Below the pieces are notes generated by a model, which was given only the letters and a program-made list of their open reading frames with translations, was not told where the DNA came from and did no database searches. The translations under genes and the position numbers were made by a program. Below are positions 35,278 through 44,047 of a stretch of DNA of 64,000 bases, one piece after another. How positions within the stretch are numbered: position 1 is the stretch's first letter; every line of letters begins with the position of its first letter. The stretch is taken from the NCBI GenBank assembly GCA_009780825.1, contig WQZH01000009.1:1-64000 (forward strand), given 5' to 3'. The stretch comes from Desulfobulbus sp. (GTDB taxonomy: Bacteria > Desulfobacterota > Desulfobulbia > Desulfobulbales > Desulfobulbaceae).

Positions 35278-35508
35278 ATGCCTGTGCTCATTGAATGGTT
35301 CCTGTTGATCAGGCCGGAAAAAATCAGCTGGCTTCGTTTCATCCTTGAAGGATACGACGGGCTGGCCATCCTCTCCACCCTTGCTGCTGACCGGGGCCTG
35401 GTGCGTATCCAGACATTGGACTGCAACATGGCTGCCACCATGCGGCTACTGGCGGCGTTGGCCGAACAACTGAGCCTATTTTCCTCCCCACAAACAATCA
35501 ATCCCTGA
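35278..35508 (+). CDS. DUF4911-like small protein
   Basis: The 76-residue product (MPVLIEWFLLIRPEKISWLRF..., then ILEGYDGLAILSTL) resembles DUF4911 proteins, short deltaproteobacterial proteins often found next to miaB. The fold may be ACT-like; function unknown. It begins 25 bp after purB and ends four bases before miaB. Confidence 0.65.
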   Translation: MPVLIEWFLLIRPEKISWLRFILEGYDGLAILSTLAADRGLVRIQTLDCNMAATMRLLAALAEQLSLFSSPQTINP

Positions 35509-35512
35509 TTCC

Positions 35513-36877
35513 ATGAGCAAGAACCTGCACATTAAGACCTTTGGCTGCCAAATGAACGAGCGGGACTCGGAAATCATCGAGCAGCTTCTTGCCCAGGAAG
35601 GGTATGTTGCCACCATGGAGCCTGAGCGCGCAGACGTCATCCTGATCAACACATGCAGCATCAGGGAAAAGGCCGAACAGAAGGTCTTTTCCCTGTTGGG
35701 TGCCCTGCGGACGGAGAAACAGAAAAAACCGCAGATGCTTCTCGGCGTGACCGGTTGCGTTGCTCAACAGGAGGGCATGCAGATCAGCGAGCGGATGCCC
35801 CATGTCGATCTGATTGTCGGCACCCAACAGATCTACCGGCTGCCGGAGATGCTGGACCGGTTGCAGCAAGGGGTGACCAGCAGGGAAATCGCCACTGACA
35901 TGGAGGCATCCTTCACCATCCCTCCCTTTCAGAAACTCCTGACCGCTTCATCAGCCATCCCCGTTGCGGCCGCTCAAGGATGCAAACGGTTTGTCACCAT
36001 CATGCAGGGCTGTGACAATTTCTGCAGTTATTGCGTGGTGCCGAACACCAGAGGCCGGGAAATCAGCCGGCCCATGACGGATATTCTCGAAGAGGTGGAG
36101 ATTCTGGCCGCGCAAGGCGTACGGGAAATCACCCTTCTTGGCCAGAATGTCAACTCCTATGGCACCACCAACCCGGTTGCCGCGCAACAGGTCAATTTCC
36201 CTCAATTGTTACGGGAAGTTGCCGCGATCAAAGGCGTGCGGCGGCTTCGCTTCACCACGTCACATCCCAAAGACCTCACCGAAGAACTTATGCGCTGTTT
36301 CGCCGAGATTGACAATCTCTGCCCCCACTTCCACCTGCCAGTCCAATCCGGTTCCAATGCGGTGCTGCGGCGGATGAACCGGAAATACACCGTTGAGACC
36401 TACCTGGACAAAGTGGAACGGCTCAGGCGCTACCGGCCCGATATTGCGCTGGCAACCGACATCATCGTCGGTTTTCCAGGCGAAACCGACGATGATTTTC
36501 AAGCGACCATGGATCTCTTGAACCAGGTGCGGTTCCATGGATCGTTTTCCTTCAAGTACTCGGACAGACCCCACACCCGTTCAACCGAATTTGACGACAA
36601 AGTGCCCGAAGAAGTGAAGAGTATCCGGCTCACGACCTTCCAAGAACGGCAGGATACAATATGCTTTAAACGAAATTGCGAATATATAGGAAAAGAAGTT
36701 GAGATAATGATTGAGGCGAAAAACGCAACCGGCATCAAGGGTCGCACTTCGAGCAATCATATTGTCCACTGCCCTGATGCTCCGGCGCCTCTGCTGCCCG
36801 GTGACCTGGTCATGGCGCGCATTGTCCATGCCGGCAACCACTCCTTAAAGGGCAAGATCGAGAATCAACATGAATAA
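35513..36877 (+). CDS. miaB: tRNA-2-methylthio-N6-dimethylallyladenosine synthase MiaB
   Basis: A 454-residue methylthiotransferase: N-terminal UPF0004 domain with three cluster cysteines (TFGCQMN, INTCSIR, GVTGCVAQ), radical SAM core with GCDNFCSYCVVPNTRG, and a C-terminal TRAM domain (GRTSSNHIVH region). It adds a methylthio group to i6A37 in tRNA, acting after MiaA. It is MiaB rather than RimO by the GREISRP and PNTRG motifs. A PHP phosphoesterase gene follows after 11 bp. Confidence 0.96.
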   Translation: MSKNLHIKTFGCQMNERDSEIIEQLLAQEGYVATMEPERADVILINTCSIREKAEQKVFSLLGALRTEKQKKPQMLLGVTGCVAQQEGMQISERMPHVDLIVGTQQIYRLPEMLDRLQQGVTSREIATDMEASFTIPPFQKLLTASSAIPVAAAQGCKRFVTIMQGCDNFCSYCVVPNTRGREISRPMTDILEEVEILAAQGVREITLLGQNVNSYGTTNPVAAQQVNFPQLLREVAAIKGVRRLRFTTSHPKDLTEELMRCFAEIDNLCPHFHLPVQSGSNAVLRRMNRKYTVETYLDKVERLRRYRPDIALATDIIVGFPGETDDDFQATMDLLNQVRFHGSFSFKYSDRPHTRSTEFDDKVPEEVKSIRLTTFQERQDTICFKRNCEYIGKEVEIMIEAKNATGIKGRTSSNHIVHCPDAPAPLLPGDLVMARIVHAGNHSLKGKIENQHE

Positions 36878-36888
36878 TTTTATCCATC

Positions 36889-37557
36889 GTGGCGGAATAT
36901 ATGATTGATCTTCATTCGCATACTTTTTTCAGCGACGGGGCCCTCGTTCCTGCCGAGCATGTCCGCCGGGTTGAGGTTCTCGGCTATACGGCCATTGCCA
37001 TCACTGACCATGCCGATTCATCCAACATCCATATCCTGATTCCTGCCCTGTGCAAGGCAGCCCGGGATTTGAACCCGTATACCTCGACCCGGTTGATTGT
37101 CGGCGTCGAGTTGACCCATGTCCCCCCTGCCCTCATCGCCCCCTTGACAGCCGAAGCACGAGCCCTGGGCGCTCAAATCGTGGTAGCCCATGGCGAAACC
37201 CCGGTGGAACCGGTCCCGTCAGGAACCAATCGCGCGGCCTTGGAGGCAGGCGTCGATGTCCTGGCGCATCCCGGTTTCATTACCGAGGAAGAAGCCCTGT
37301 TGGCTGCTGAAAAAAACATCCTGTTGGAACTGTCCGGCCGCAAGGGGCACAGCCTGACCAATGGCCATGTGGCACAGATGGCAAAACGCGCCAACGCGCC
37401 TCTGGCCATCAATGCCGATGCGCACGGACCGGGTGATTTTCTTACCGCAGCCACGGCGGAAATGGTAGGTTTGGGAGCTGGTCTCAGTCAGGAGCGGTAT
37501 CAGGCTGCTCGCCGCAGTATGGCCGCGCTGGTCGAACGGTTGCCGCCCATCGTGTAA
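36889..37557 (+). CDS. PHP-domain phosphoesterase
   Basis: A 222-residue metal-dependent hydrolase with DLHSHTFFSDG at the N-terminus, AITDHADSSN, GVELTH and the C-terminal NADAHGPGDF, the four PHP metal-binding motifs. Relatives include histidinol phosphatase and YcdX-type phosphatases; substrate unknown. The start is GTG at 36889 or ATG at 36901; neither has a strong ribosome site. It follows miaB closely and precedes the second CX4CX2C radical SAM gene by 25 bp. Confidence 0.82.
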   Translation: MAEYMIDLHSHTFFSDGALVPAEHVRRVEVLGYTAIAITDHADSSNIHILIPALCKAARDLNPYTSTRLIVGVELTHVPPALIAPLTAEARALGAQIVVAHGETPVEPVPSGTNRAALEAGVDVLAHPGFITEEEALLAAEKNILLELSGRKGHSLTNGHVAQMAKRANAPLAINADAHGPGDFLTAATAEMVGLGAGLSQERYQAARRSMAALVERLPPIV

Positions 37558-37582
37558 TTTTTTATCATACCCAGAAAATCCT

Positions 37583-38452
37583 ATGCATTACCAAGGCACT
37601 GTCTACCGTCCGCCAAGTGAGGCGGGCAGCATTCTGTTGCAGATCACCACCGGCTGCTCGCACAACAAGTGCACCTTCTGCGGCATGTATAAACAGCAGC
37701 GGTTCACCATTACCCCCGAGGAGATTGTGTATGCCGACATCGACTATGCCGCCCGTCATTTTTCCCATGCCCGACGGCTGTTCCTCTGTGACGGCGATGC
37801 CCTGATTCTGCCGCAAAACAAATTACGGGCTATTCTTATCCGGATTCAAGAGCGATTGCCGCAGATCAACCGGGTTGGCATTTACGCCAACAGCAAAAGC
37901 CTCAAATCGAAAAGCGGGGCGGAACTGGAGGAATTGCGGCGTCTTGGCCTGGGGATCGCCTATATGGGACTGGAGAGCGGCGACGATCAAACCCTGGTTG
38001 CGATCAACAAGGGTGCTACCACCGCCGAGATGATCATGATGGCGGCCAAGGCCAAGGCAGCCGGCATCGCGTTATCCGTCACTGTCTTGCTCGGCATCGC
38101 CGGTCTGGAACGATCCTCGATCCATGCCGCGGAAACCGGTCGGGTGCTGAGCGCCATTGACCCGGAATATGTGGGGGCCCTCAGCCTGATGATCGAGCCA
38201 GGGACCAAGCTGCACGCGGATATCCAGGCGGGCCGGTTCGTTATTCCCGACCCATTGGCTATTCTGCGCGAACTGCGCGCCATGATCGCCGCGACCCATC
38301 TGACCGGCGGCTTGTTCCACGCCAATCATGCCTCCAATTATCTGCCGGTGCGCGCCAGACTGCCCGACGAGAAGGAGGCTACCCTTGACCTGATCGACCA
38401 GGCCCTTGCCGGCAACCTGTCGTTGCGTCCTGAATTCCTTCGGGCGTTGTAA
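37583..38452 (+). CDS. Radical SAM protein, CX4CX2C type (paralog B)
   Basis: The 289-residue protein is the same length as the one at 24470-25339 and closely resembles it: YQG-x-RPPSEA at the N-terminus, GCSHNKCTFCG with CX4CX2C spacing, GLESGDDQT, TVLLGIAG, and HANHASNYLPVRARLPDE. Substrate is unknown. Its place at the end of the purB-miaB run, against the serC/rlmN context of paralog A, gives no shared clue beyond tRNA/rRNA-modification neighbours (miaB, rlmN). Confidence 0.87.
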   Translation: MHYQGTVYRPPSEAGSILLQITTGCSHNKCTFCGMYKQQRFTITPEEIVYADIDYAARHFSHARRLFLCDGDALILPQNKLRAILIRIQERLPQINRVGIYANSKSLKSKSGAELEELRRLGLGIAYMGLESGDDQTLVAINKGATTAEMIMMAAKAKAAGIALSVTVLLGIAGLERSSIHAAETGRVLSAIDPEYVGALSLMIEPGTKLHADIQAGRFVIPDPLAILRELRAMIAATHLTGGLFHANHASNYLPVRARLPDEKEATLDLIDQALAGNLSLRPEFLRAL

Positions 38453-38519
38453 TGCCCGATATATTTGAACAGGATTCTCACAGAGCACAAAATCCATACC
38501 CAGCACTCTGGATACTGCC

Positions 38520-38774
38520 ATGCAATCGGCACCCATCGCCACCGACTATATCGAGCTGGATAAACTGCTCAAGCGGGAAAATCTGGCCGCCAGCGGTGGC
38601 GAGGCCCGTTTCCTGATCAGCCAGGGACTGGCATCGGTCAATGGCGTGGTGGAATCGAGAAAGCGGCGCAAGCTCTATCCAGGAGATCGGGTTCTCTGCC
38701 TGGGCGTCGAGTTGCAGGTGGTGACGGCAAGCCCCTGTCCTGCTCAGAGAGATAATCCGGAACAGGGCAATTGA
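38520..38774 (+). CDS. S4-domain RNA-binding protein
   Basis: An 84-residue protein consisting of one S4 domain: YIELDKLLKRENLAASGGEA, ISQGLASVNGVVESRKRRKL and GDRVL. It is of the YbcJ/YaaA single-S4 type, thought to bind structured RNA. It is 67 bp downstream of the radical SAM gene and probably ends the transcript; a weak GGGCA/TGCCC hairpin followed by six T residues lies just after the stop (38765-38800). Confidence 0.85.
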   Translation: MQSAPIATDYIELDKLLKRENLAASGGEARFLISQGLASVNGVVESRKRRKLYPGDRVLCLGVELQVVTASPCPAQRDNPEQGN

Positions 38775-39101
38775 ACCATCAGGAACCTGCCCGCTTTTTT
38801 ATTTCCTTCCCTCTGCAAAAATGCGGCATGTTTTTTTTGGGGCACAGAACGGCGCAGAATTGAGCAATCCAATTGTAGCTGGGCGAGCCGAGCTTCGGAG
38901 TGAACCACAACGTATTTCGTTGAGCGCGGCGATCGTCGGTTGGACAAGCCAACCCTGAAATTGCATCATGACAGGAGGTTGCTCTGCGGTCGATATGACC
39001 CATCTCCTCCACCAAGTTTTGCTGCCCACGTACATCTCGCGCGGTTTGAAAATGGAAGAACAACAGGTTGAACAGTAACCAATCGTAAAGGTGCGTTGCC
39101 G
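38775..39101. other. 327-bp intergenic region
   Basis: It begins with a weak GGGCA/TGCCC hairpin and T-run that may terminate the S4 gene. The remainder has no supported gene; short minus-strand open frames across 38799-39060 show no family resemblance. Confidence 0.45.
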
Positions 39102-40097
39102 ATGTATACGGAAGAGGATATTTCCTCAGCGGTAGAGGCTGGGATTTTTACCAAGGCGGCGGCAGCCGCCTTTCGGGCGTACGTCGCCAAAAACGAAGGT
39201 GCAACGCCGGTTGACGAGGAACATTTCCGGTTGATCACGGGCTTCAACGACATCTTTGTCGTTATCGCCTGCGTGCTCTTTCTCGCCTCTGTGGCATGGA
39301 TCGGCGCGACATCAGCGCAATGGGTCGGCGCAATATCGGTCTCGGTCATGGCATGGATTCTCGCCGAATTTTTTATTCGCAAGCGTCGCATGGCACTTCC
39401 GGCGATTGTGCTGACCTTGGCTTTTGCCGGGAGTGTCCTGGCGTGTGTATTCTTGCTGCTGAAGGACATCGGCAGATACTCCCTCTTCATTGCCTGCGCC
39501 TTTGCCACGGTTGCCGCATGGCTCCATTGGCTACGCTTTCGCGTTCCCATCACCATCGCATCGGGGGTAGCTGTTGGTCTTGCCTGTATGGTCGCATTGC
39601 TCATTGCGGCCATACCAGAGATCAAAGATTGGATGATCACGATATCACTCCTCTCTGGAGTGGCCGTATTCGCCTTGGTGTTGAGGTGGGATGCAACAGA
39701 TACGGCGAGGCAGACCAGGAGATCGGATGTCGCCTTCTGGCTGCATATTCTGGCTGCACCACTCCTTGTCCACCCGATGTTCGCCTCCCTGGGTGTATTG
39801 CATGGGGAAACGGCCATTGGACAGGCTATGGCGGTCATCGCGCTGTACATTGCCATGGCGGTGATTGCGCTCTGCATCGACCGCAGAGCGCTGATGGTTT
39901 CGGCATTGGCCTATGTACTGTATGCGTTCAGCACTCTGCTCAAGCAGCATGGGGTGGTCAGCCTGAATCTGGCAATCGCCGCTCTTGCTATCGGATCAGC
40001 GTTGTTACTTTTATCAGCCTTTTGGCACACCAGCCGCACGCATGTGCTCAGGCTGTTGCCGTTGGCAGTACAAATGCGCTTGCCGCCACTTCGGTAA
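39102..40097 (+). CDS. DUF2157-like multi-spanning membrane protein
   Basis: The 331-residue product has a soluble N-terminus of about 50 residues (EEDISSAVEAGIFTKAAAAAF), then about ten hydrophobic segments. This layout, with a short helical head followed by paired membrane helices, is that of DUF2157 proteins. Function unknown. The ATG at 39102 was preferred to a TTG six bases earlier. Confidence 0.65.
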   Translation: MYTEEDISSAVEAGIFTKAAAAAFRAYVAKNEGATPVDEEHFRLITGFNDIFVVIACVLFLASVAWIGATSAQWVGAISVSVMAWILAEFFIRKRRMALPAIVLTLAFAGSVLACVFLLLKDIGRYSLFIACAFATVAAWLHWLRFRVPITIASGVAVGLACMVALLIAAIPEIKDWMITISLLSGVAVFALVLRWDATDTARQTRRSDVAFWLHILAAPLLVHPMFASLGVLHGETAIGQAMAVIALYIAMAVIALCIDRRALMVSALAYVLYAFSTLLKQHGVVSLNLAIAALAIGSALLLLSAFWHTSRTHVLRLLPLAVQMRLPPLR

Positions 40098-40280
40098 AAG
40101 GCGCCGACACATTAATGGAACAAAATGCTTTTCAAGAAAAAGGGCGAAAATATATCAGGATAAATCTCAGAAACTGGAGGAATTGCAGCGCGATATTTAT
40201 CCAGAGGATCACCCATCTGCCTTGGCGTTGCATTGCAGGCGACGAAGGCAAGACTCTGCCCTATTCAGGGGGATAAGCTG
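40098..40280. other. Degenerate sequence, no intact gene
   Basis: Plus-strand codons around 40155-40250 read AKIYQDKSQKLEELQRDIYP and continue DHPSALALH, which looks protein-like but has no start and runs into a non-coding-like tail. It may be a gene remnant beside the DUF2971 fragment. Confidence 0.3.
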
Positions 40281-40367
40281 GAACAGGGCATATCAAGCGA
40301 CTCGTCAAGCACCTCTGCAATCCTTGATGGGGCAGCTTGAAATCCGTCCATGTTTAGGTTGGGCTTG
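40281..40367 (-). pseudogene. Duplicated 3' end of a DUF2971 gene
   Basis: The segment aligns over about 87 bp with 41914-42010, the 3' end and downstream flank of the intact DUF2971 gene. It encodes FQAAPSRIAEVLDESL where the intact gene encodes FQAAPPRAAEVLDELL. Nothing upstream is preserved, so only the tail was copied or remains. The repeat lipoprotein gene lies between the two copies. Confidence 0.75.
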
Positions 40368-40438
40368 AATTCCACCTCTCCGCCCATACTTCGGTATTAG
40401 GCGGAGAGCCTATCCACATTTTGTATACCGGTCGAACG

Positions 40439-41383
40439 TCACCACCTTCTTCCAGGTCGGTCAGCAGCAGGAGAGTTGGCGTCTCCTGCTGTGGAATCCG
40501 ATTTGGAATCCGCAGGACGGCCCGACCTTTCCGGCCTGTTGTCGGGACGATTTATTCCTTCCGGTCTGTTGTACGAACGGTTAGACGTGTTTATGTTTGA
40601 TTCCGGACCTGAAACAGCAGGCGGGCTACTTATTATTGCCGGCCTATCGGGACGATTTATCCCCTCCGGCCTGCTGTATGAACGGTTAGACGTGTTTATG
40701 CTGGATTCCGCGCCCGAAGCAGCAGGCGGGCTATTCATTACTGCCGGCCTATCAGGACGATTCATTCCTTCCGGTCTGTTGTACGAACGGTTAGACGTGT
40801 TTATGCTGGATTCCGGACCCGAAACAGCAGGTGGGCTACTCATTACTGCCGGCCTATCGGGACGATTTATTCCTTCCGGTCTGTTGTACGAACGGTTAGG
40901 TGTATTTATGTTTGATTCTGGACCCGAAACAGCAGGCCGACTCCTTTGGCGGTTGCGCTCCCATTCCATGTGTTGCTTCTGACGGTATTGCTGTTGCTGC
41001 CGCTCCCATGTCAAACGTTCCTGTTGCAGACGACGCAGCTCGGCTGCATTGCTCGCCGCCCGGCGTTCGGCTTCGAGGCGACGGGCGCGTTCCGCCTGAT
41101 AGCGTTGCCATTCATACGGGTGTTTCACACGGTAATATTCATCGTAGGACGTGTAATAATACCCGCCCTCATCGTAATAGTATCCATTGTCTCCGTAATA
41201 GGTTCCACCAGCCCCGCCGTTGTAGTACCCGTTGTCTCCGTCATAATATCCTCCGCCTCCGTTGTCATAATATGGATCATAACCGCGTCGATCCACGCAG
41301 CCATTGGCGGTTAGGGTAAACACTATCAGCAATCCCAGGATGATCAAAGAGCGAACATGTGTCGCTTCAGGCCTTGTTTTCAT
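40439..41383 (-). CDS. Repeat-containing lipoprotein
   Basis: The 314-residue product has a lipoprotein signal (LTANGC). It continues with a Tyr/Gly/Asp-rich segment (about residues 30-90), an Arg/Gln-rich helical stretch (about 95-155), then four tandem 35-residue repeats of the type SGPESSINTSNRSYNRPEG, followed by NRPDRPAV. Such low-complexity envelope lipoproteins are usually surface-exposed or tied to the cell wall; function unknown. The ATG at 41383 follows GGAAGGAT; a further ATG lies six codons upstream. Confidence 0.7.
   Translation of the reverse strand: MKTRPEATHVRSLIILGLLIVFTLTANGCVDRRGYDPYYDNGGGGYYDGDNGYYNGGAGGTYYGDNGYYYDEGGYYYTSYDEYYRVKHPYEWQRYQAERARRLEAERRAASNAAELRRLQQERLTWERQQQQYRQKQHMEWERNRQRSRPAVSGPESNINTPNRSYNRPEGINRPDRPAVMSSPPAVSGPESSINTSNRSYNRPEGMNRPDRPAVMNSPPAASGAESSINTSNRSYSRPEGINRPDRPAIISSPPAVSGPESNINTSNRSYNRPEGINRPDNRPERSGRPADSKSDSTAGDANSPAADRPGRRW
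40520..40930 (-). repeat. Four tandem 105-bp units in the lipoprotein gene
   Basis: Matching points at about 40601, 40706, 40811 and 40916 give a 105-bp period, in frame (35 codons). Units differ by a few substitutions and keep codon phase, which implies expansion by recombination under coding constraint. Confidence 0.85.
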
Positions 41384-41926
41384 AAAATCCTTCCGTTTCA
41401 TTCATGCCGCACATCTGTTTCGTGCGATTGATTCGGTAAAAAAGAATGGAGCGCACCTCATTGCAACCAAAGGCGCCAAATTCTTTAACTCGTATGATTT
41501 GCGCAAAAATCCGTTCTGAGTGGCATGAGTAGCATGCACAATGCAACCAATCCATTCCAAAAATAGAATTAAGGCATCAGGTCACATTTCAACCATTTTT
41601 TTTGCAAATAGCCAAAAATAAAAAAGCGTGACATGCTTATTTTTTGTTTTCCTGTAGTTAAACCCAAGATCTCGTAATCCTCGTATTTTGGCTTCGTCCC
41701 TTACCCTATCGCAACAAGTCTCCAACAGCAACAAAAGGGAGAAAAATTGCGATTGCAAATTTTGTGAAAGAGGTGGCCTCAGTTTGAACGGGGGGATAGA
41801 GGTTTTTTTTAACTGAAATCTCTGGCTGTAGTTGAAGCTGCCAATTCAACCATCGGCAGCATCGCGGCATAGGTCTCGTCAGGTATTTTTCTTTTTTATG
41901 CGGAATGTGGTCTGAAACAGGACATA
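41384..41926. other. 543-bp AT-rich intergenic region
   Basis: No supported gene, tRNA or clear repeat. It should contain the promoter of the repeat lipoprotein gene at its left end, and holds the flank of the DUF2971 gene that is duplicated at 40281. Confidence 0.5.
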
Positions 41927-42862
41927 TCAAGTATTAAGCAGCTCATCAAGCACCTCTGCAGCCCTTGGTGGGGCGGCTTGAAATTCGTCCAAGTCTAGGT
42001 TTTGCCTGTGCAGGTCATATTTATCCATGTTTCCGTGTATGTTATAGAACTCAACCTTGTTTTTACGATCTTCCAACATCTTAACGACAGAGTATTGGAC
42101 AGCCCATGAGCAACGCAAGCCAAAAGTAATTTCTGTCAGACGGAGAGGCGATGGTTTTAACCCTTTAAGGCCGATCAAGCGCCATTCGCGTTCGTATTCC
42201 CAATCTGGAGCTTTACGGAAAAGTATATCTCGGTCCAACGCGGCAACAGCCTGTTCGTCTTTGTTCAAGAACGCATCAATAAGCGCAGAAGTTTTGATCG
42301 CTCGTCTCCCTTCATAGACCACTTCTTGAAGTTGTGGTACCAGTTTGCGATCGGTGCTGTAACCAATACAGATTCCTTGGTGTTGATCGGCGTAATGGCT
42401 CCAGAGCACTGGGTTTGAGTAGGAGGTGGAAAAGCAGCAGATGCCACGCGCATAGCTGCGAAGAAGCTCTTCTTCTATAGTGTTTACCAGTAACCGGGAT
42501 TCGTTATCCTCCACATTTTTTGTATCATAATCTGGATTCGTTGCGTAATAAGCGATGCCCGCGAGTTGCATTTCAACTTCACTACACGCTCGTTTTTTAG
42601 CATGATCAGTAGCATGGTAGCCCTGGAGACCAGCCTTAATCAGGTGAGAACGTATTTCAGACCCAATGCGCTCTTTTAAAAGAAACCCAAGAATCTTCCG
42701 AAGGTCTTCGTTGTCAGAATCACAATCGAGGGTTGGTTTACAGTCCAATGGGTCATTGAACGAACCTGGATGAGCGAAGTGAATGGTATCGTAGTACAGA
42801 TCCCTCAGTGTGGTCGCATTAACGACGCGATACCGGTAGAAAGTTCTTGGTTGATCTGCCAT
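41927..42862 (-). CDS. DUF2971 domain protein
   Basis: The 311-residue soluble protein shows the DUF2971 pattern: FYRYRVVN and FAHPGSFNDPLDC at the N-terminus, CCFSTSYSNPVLWSHYADQH and GICIGYS in the middle, and DWEYEREWRLI toward the end. Biochemical function is not established for the family, which is common in accessory and phage-related regions. It has no operon partner here. A decayed copy of its last 30 codons is at 40281-40367. Confidence 0.82.
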   Translation of the reverse strand: MADQPRTFYRYRVVNATTLRDLYYDTIHFAHPGSFNDPLDCKPTLDCDSDNEDLRKILGFLLKERIGSEIRSHLIKAGLQGYHATDHAKKRACSEVEMQLAGIAYYATNPDYDTKNVEDNESRLLVNTIEEELLRSYARGICCFSTSYSNPVLWSHYADQHQGICIGYSTDRKLVPQLQEVVYEGRRAIKTSALIDAFLNKDEQAVAALDRDILFRKAPDWEYEREWRLIGLKGLKPSPLRLTEITFGLRCSWAVQYSVVKMLEDRKNKVEFYNIHGNMDKYDLHRQNLDLDEFQAAPPRAAEVLDELLNT

Positions 42863-42974
42863 GAAAAACGCCCCTTAATTTTAGAGTTTTTTGTTCAGCA
42901 AAGTGTACCTCCAATGCCCATATGTCTGCCGTTAATTCCAGAGCAGATCACAAACACTTGGCAAGGAACAAACA

Positions 42975-43865
42975 TCACCGGGTCAATCGTTCCTGGGCTT
43001 CCCGGTAGCGGCGGCCGGTTTTCTCTAGGATATCCGCTGGCACCGGTGGTGGAGGTGGCTGTTTGTTCCAGGCGAGCCCTGCAAGATAGTCGCGCAGAAA
43101 CTGTTTGTCGAAGCTCGGCTGCCCCTTGCCGGGCTCATACTGATCCAGAGGCCAAAAACGCGAGGAATCCGGCGTGAGCACCTCGTCGACCAGGATCAAC
43201 GTGTCGTTGTCCAGCCCCATCTCAAATTTGGTGTCAGCGATGATGATCCCCTTGGTGCGGGCATAATCGGCGGCGCGCTGGTAGAGTTGCAGGCTGATGG
43301 TCTCCATCTTCTCGGTCAGAGCTGCGCCAACCACCTCCCGCATCCGTTCGATGGAAATATTTTCATCGTGCAACCCCTGTTCAGCCTTGGTGGAAGGGGT
43401 AAACAGCGGCCGGGGGAATTGGTCCGACTCGCGCATCCCCGCAGGCAGGGCAAAGCCGCACACGGTGGTATCCTTCTTGTAGGCGCTCCAGAACGAACCG
43501 CTCAGATACCCTCGGACAATACATTCGATCGGCACCACCCTGGTCCGTTTGACCAGCATGGAGCGCCCCTCCAACTGGTCGCGGTACTGCTGGCAGACCG
43601 TGGGGAACTGATCGATCTCGGCGCTGATCAGATGGTTGGGCACAATGTCGGCCAGCAGCTTGAACCAGAACAGGGAGATTTCGGTCAACATCCTGCCCTT
43701 GCCGGGGATGGGATCGGCCATGACCACGTCATAGGCAGAGATCCGATCGGTAGCCACCATCAGCAGCTTGTCGGGGTGGCCTGGAATTTCATACATATCG
43801 CGCACCTTGCCCCGGTGCAACAGGTGCAGTTCCGGGCATTCGGTGGCTGTCACAACCTTAGCCAT
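42975..43865 (-). CDS. purC: Phosphoribosylaminoimidazole-succinocarboxamide synthase
   Basis: The 296-residue enzyme has HRGKVRDMYEI, ATDRISAYDVVM, VRGYLSGSFW and the metal/nucleotide motif ADTKFEMGLD, with DEVLTPDSSRFW near the end; this is the long SAICAR-synthase form. It ligates aspartate to CAIR in purine synthesis. AGGAGT before the ATG at 43865 fixes the start. It is not linked to other pur genes; purB is 8 kb away on the opposite strand. Confidence 0.96.
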   Translation of the reverse strand: MAKVVTATECPELHLLHRGKVRDMYEIPGHPDKLLMVATDRISAYDVVMADPIPGKGRMLTEISLFWFKLLADIVPNHLISAEIDQFPTVCQQYRDQLEGRSMLVKRTRVVPIECIVRGYLSGSFWSAYKKDTTVCGFALPAGMRESDQFPRPLFTPSTKAEQGLHDENISIERMREVVGAALTEKMETISLQLYQRAADYARTKGIIIADTKFEMGLDNDTLILVDEVLTPDSSRFWPLDQYEPGKGQPSFDKQFLRDYLAGLAWNKQPPPPPVPADILEKTGRRYREAQERLTR

Positions 43866-43970
43866 GCTTTTACTCCTGTGATTGATTGATAAAATAGAAC
43901 ACTCATTGCCGTGTACTGTGGTCATTGACGACCCAAAACGCAACCGTCTTTTGATCTTTCTGTGGCTGCC

Positions 43971-43998
43971 TTGACAAGTTGCGCCGGAACCTTACCAT
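43971..43998 (+). promoter_or_regulatory. Putative promoter of the Hsp20 pair
   Basis: TTGACA (43971-43976), a 16-bp spacer and TACCAT (43993-43998) lie 50 bp before the first Hsp20 start. The -35 box is consensus for sigma-70; the -10 box is weak. CCTTGACA also partly resembles heat-shock sigma-32 promoters. Confidence 0.35.
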
Positions 43999-44047
43999 TT
44001 CCTCCGACTACTCCATCCACAACTCAACGACGAGAGGAGGCGCAGCC

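Noticed and set aside
40476..40982. Plus-strand 168-codon repetitive frame
   Set aside because: It is the complement of the repeat lipoprotein gene; the minus strand has the lipobox, ribosome site and longer frame.
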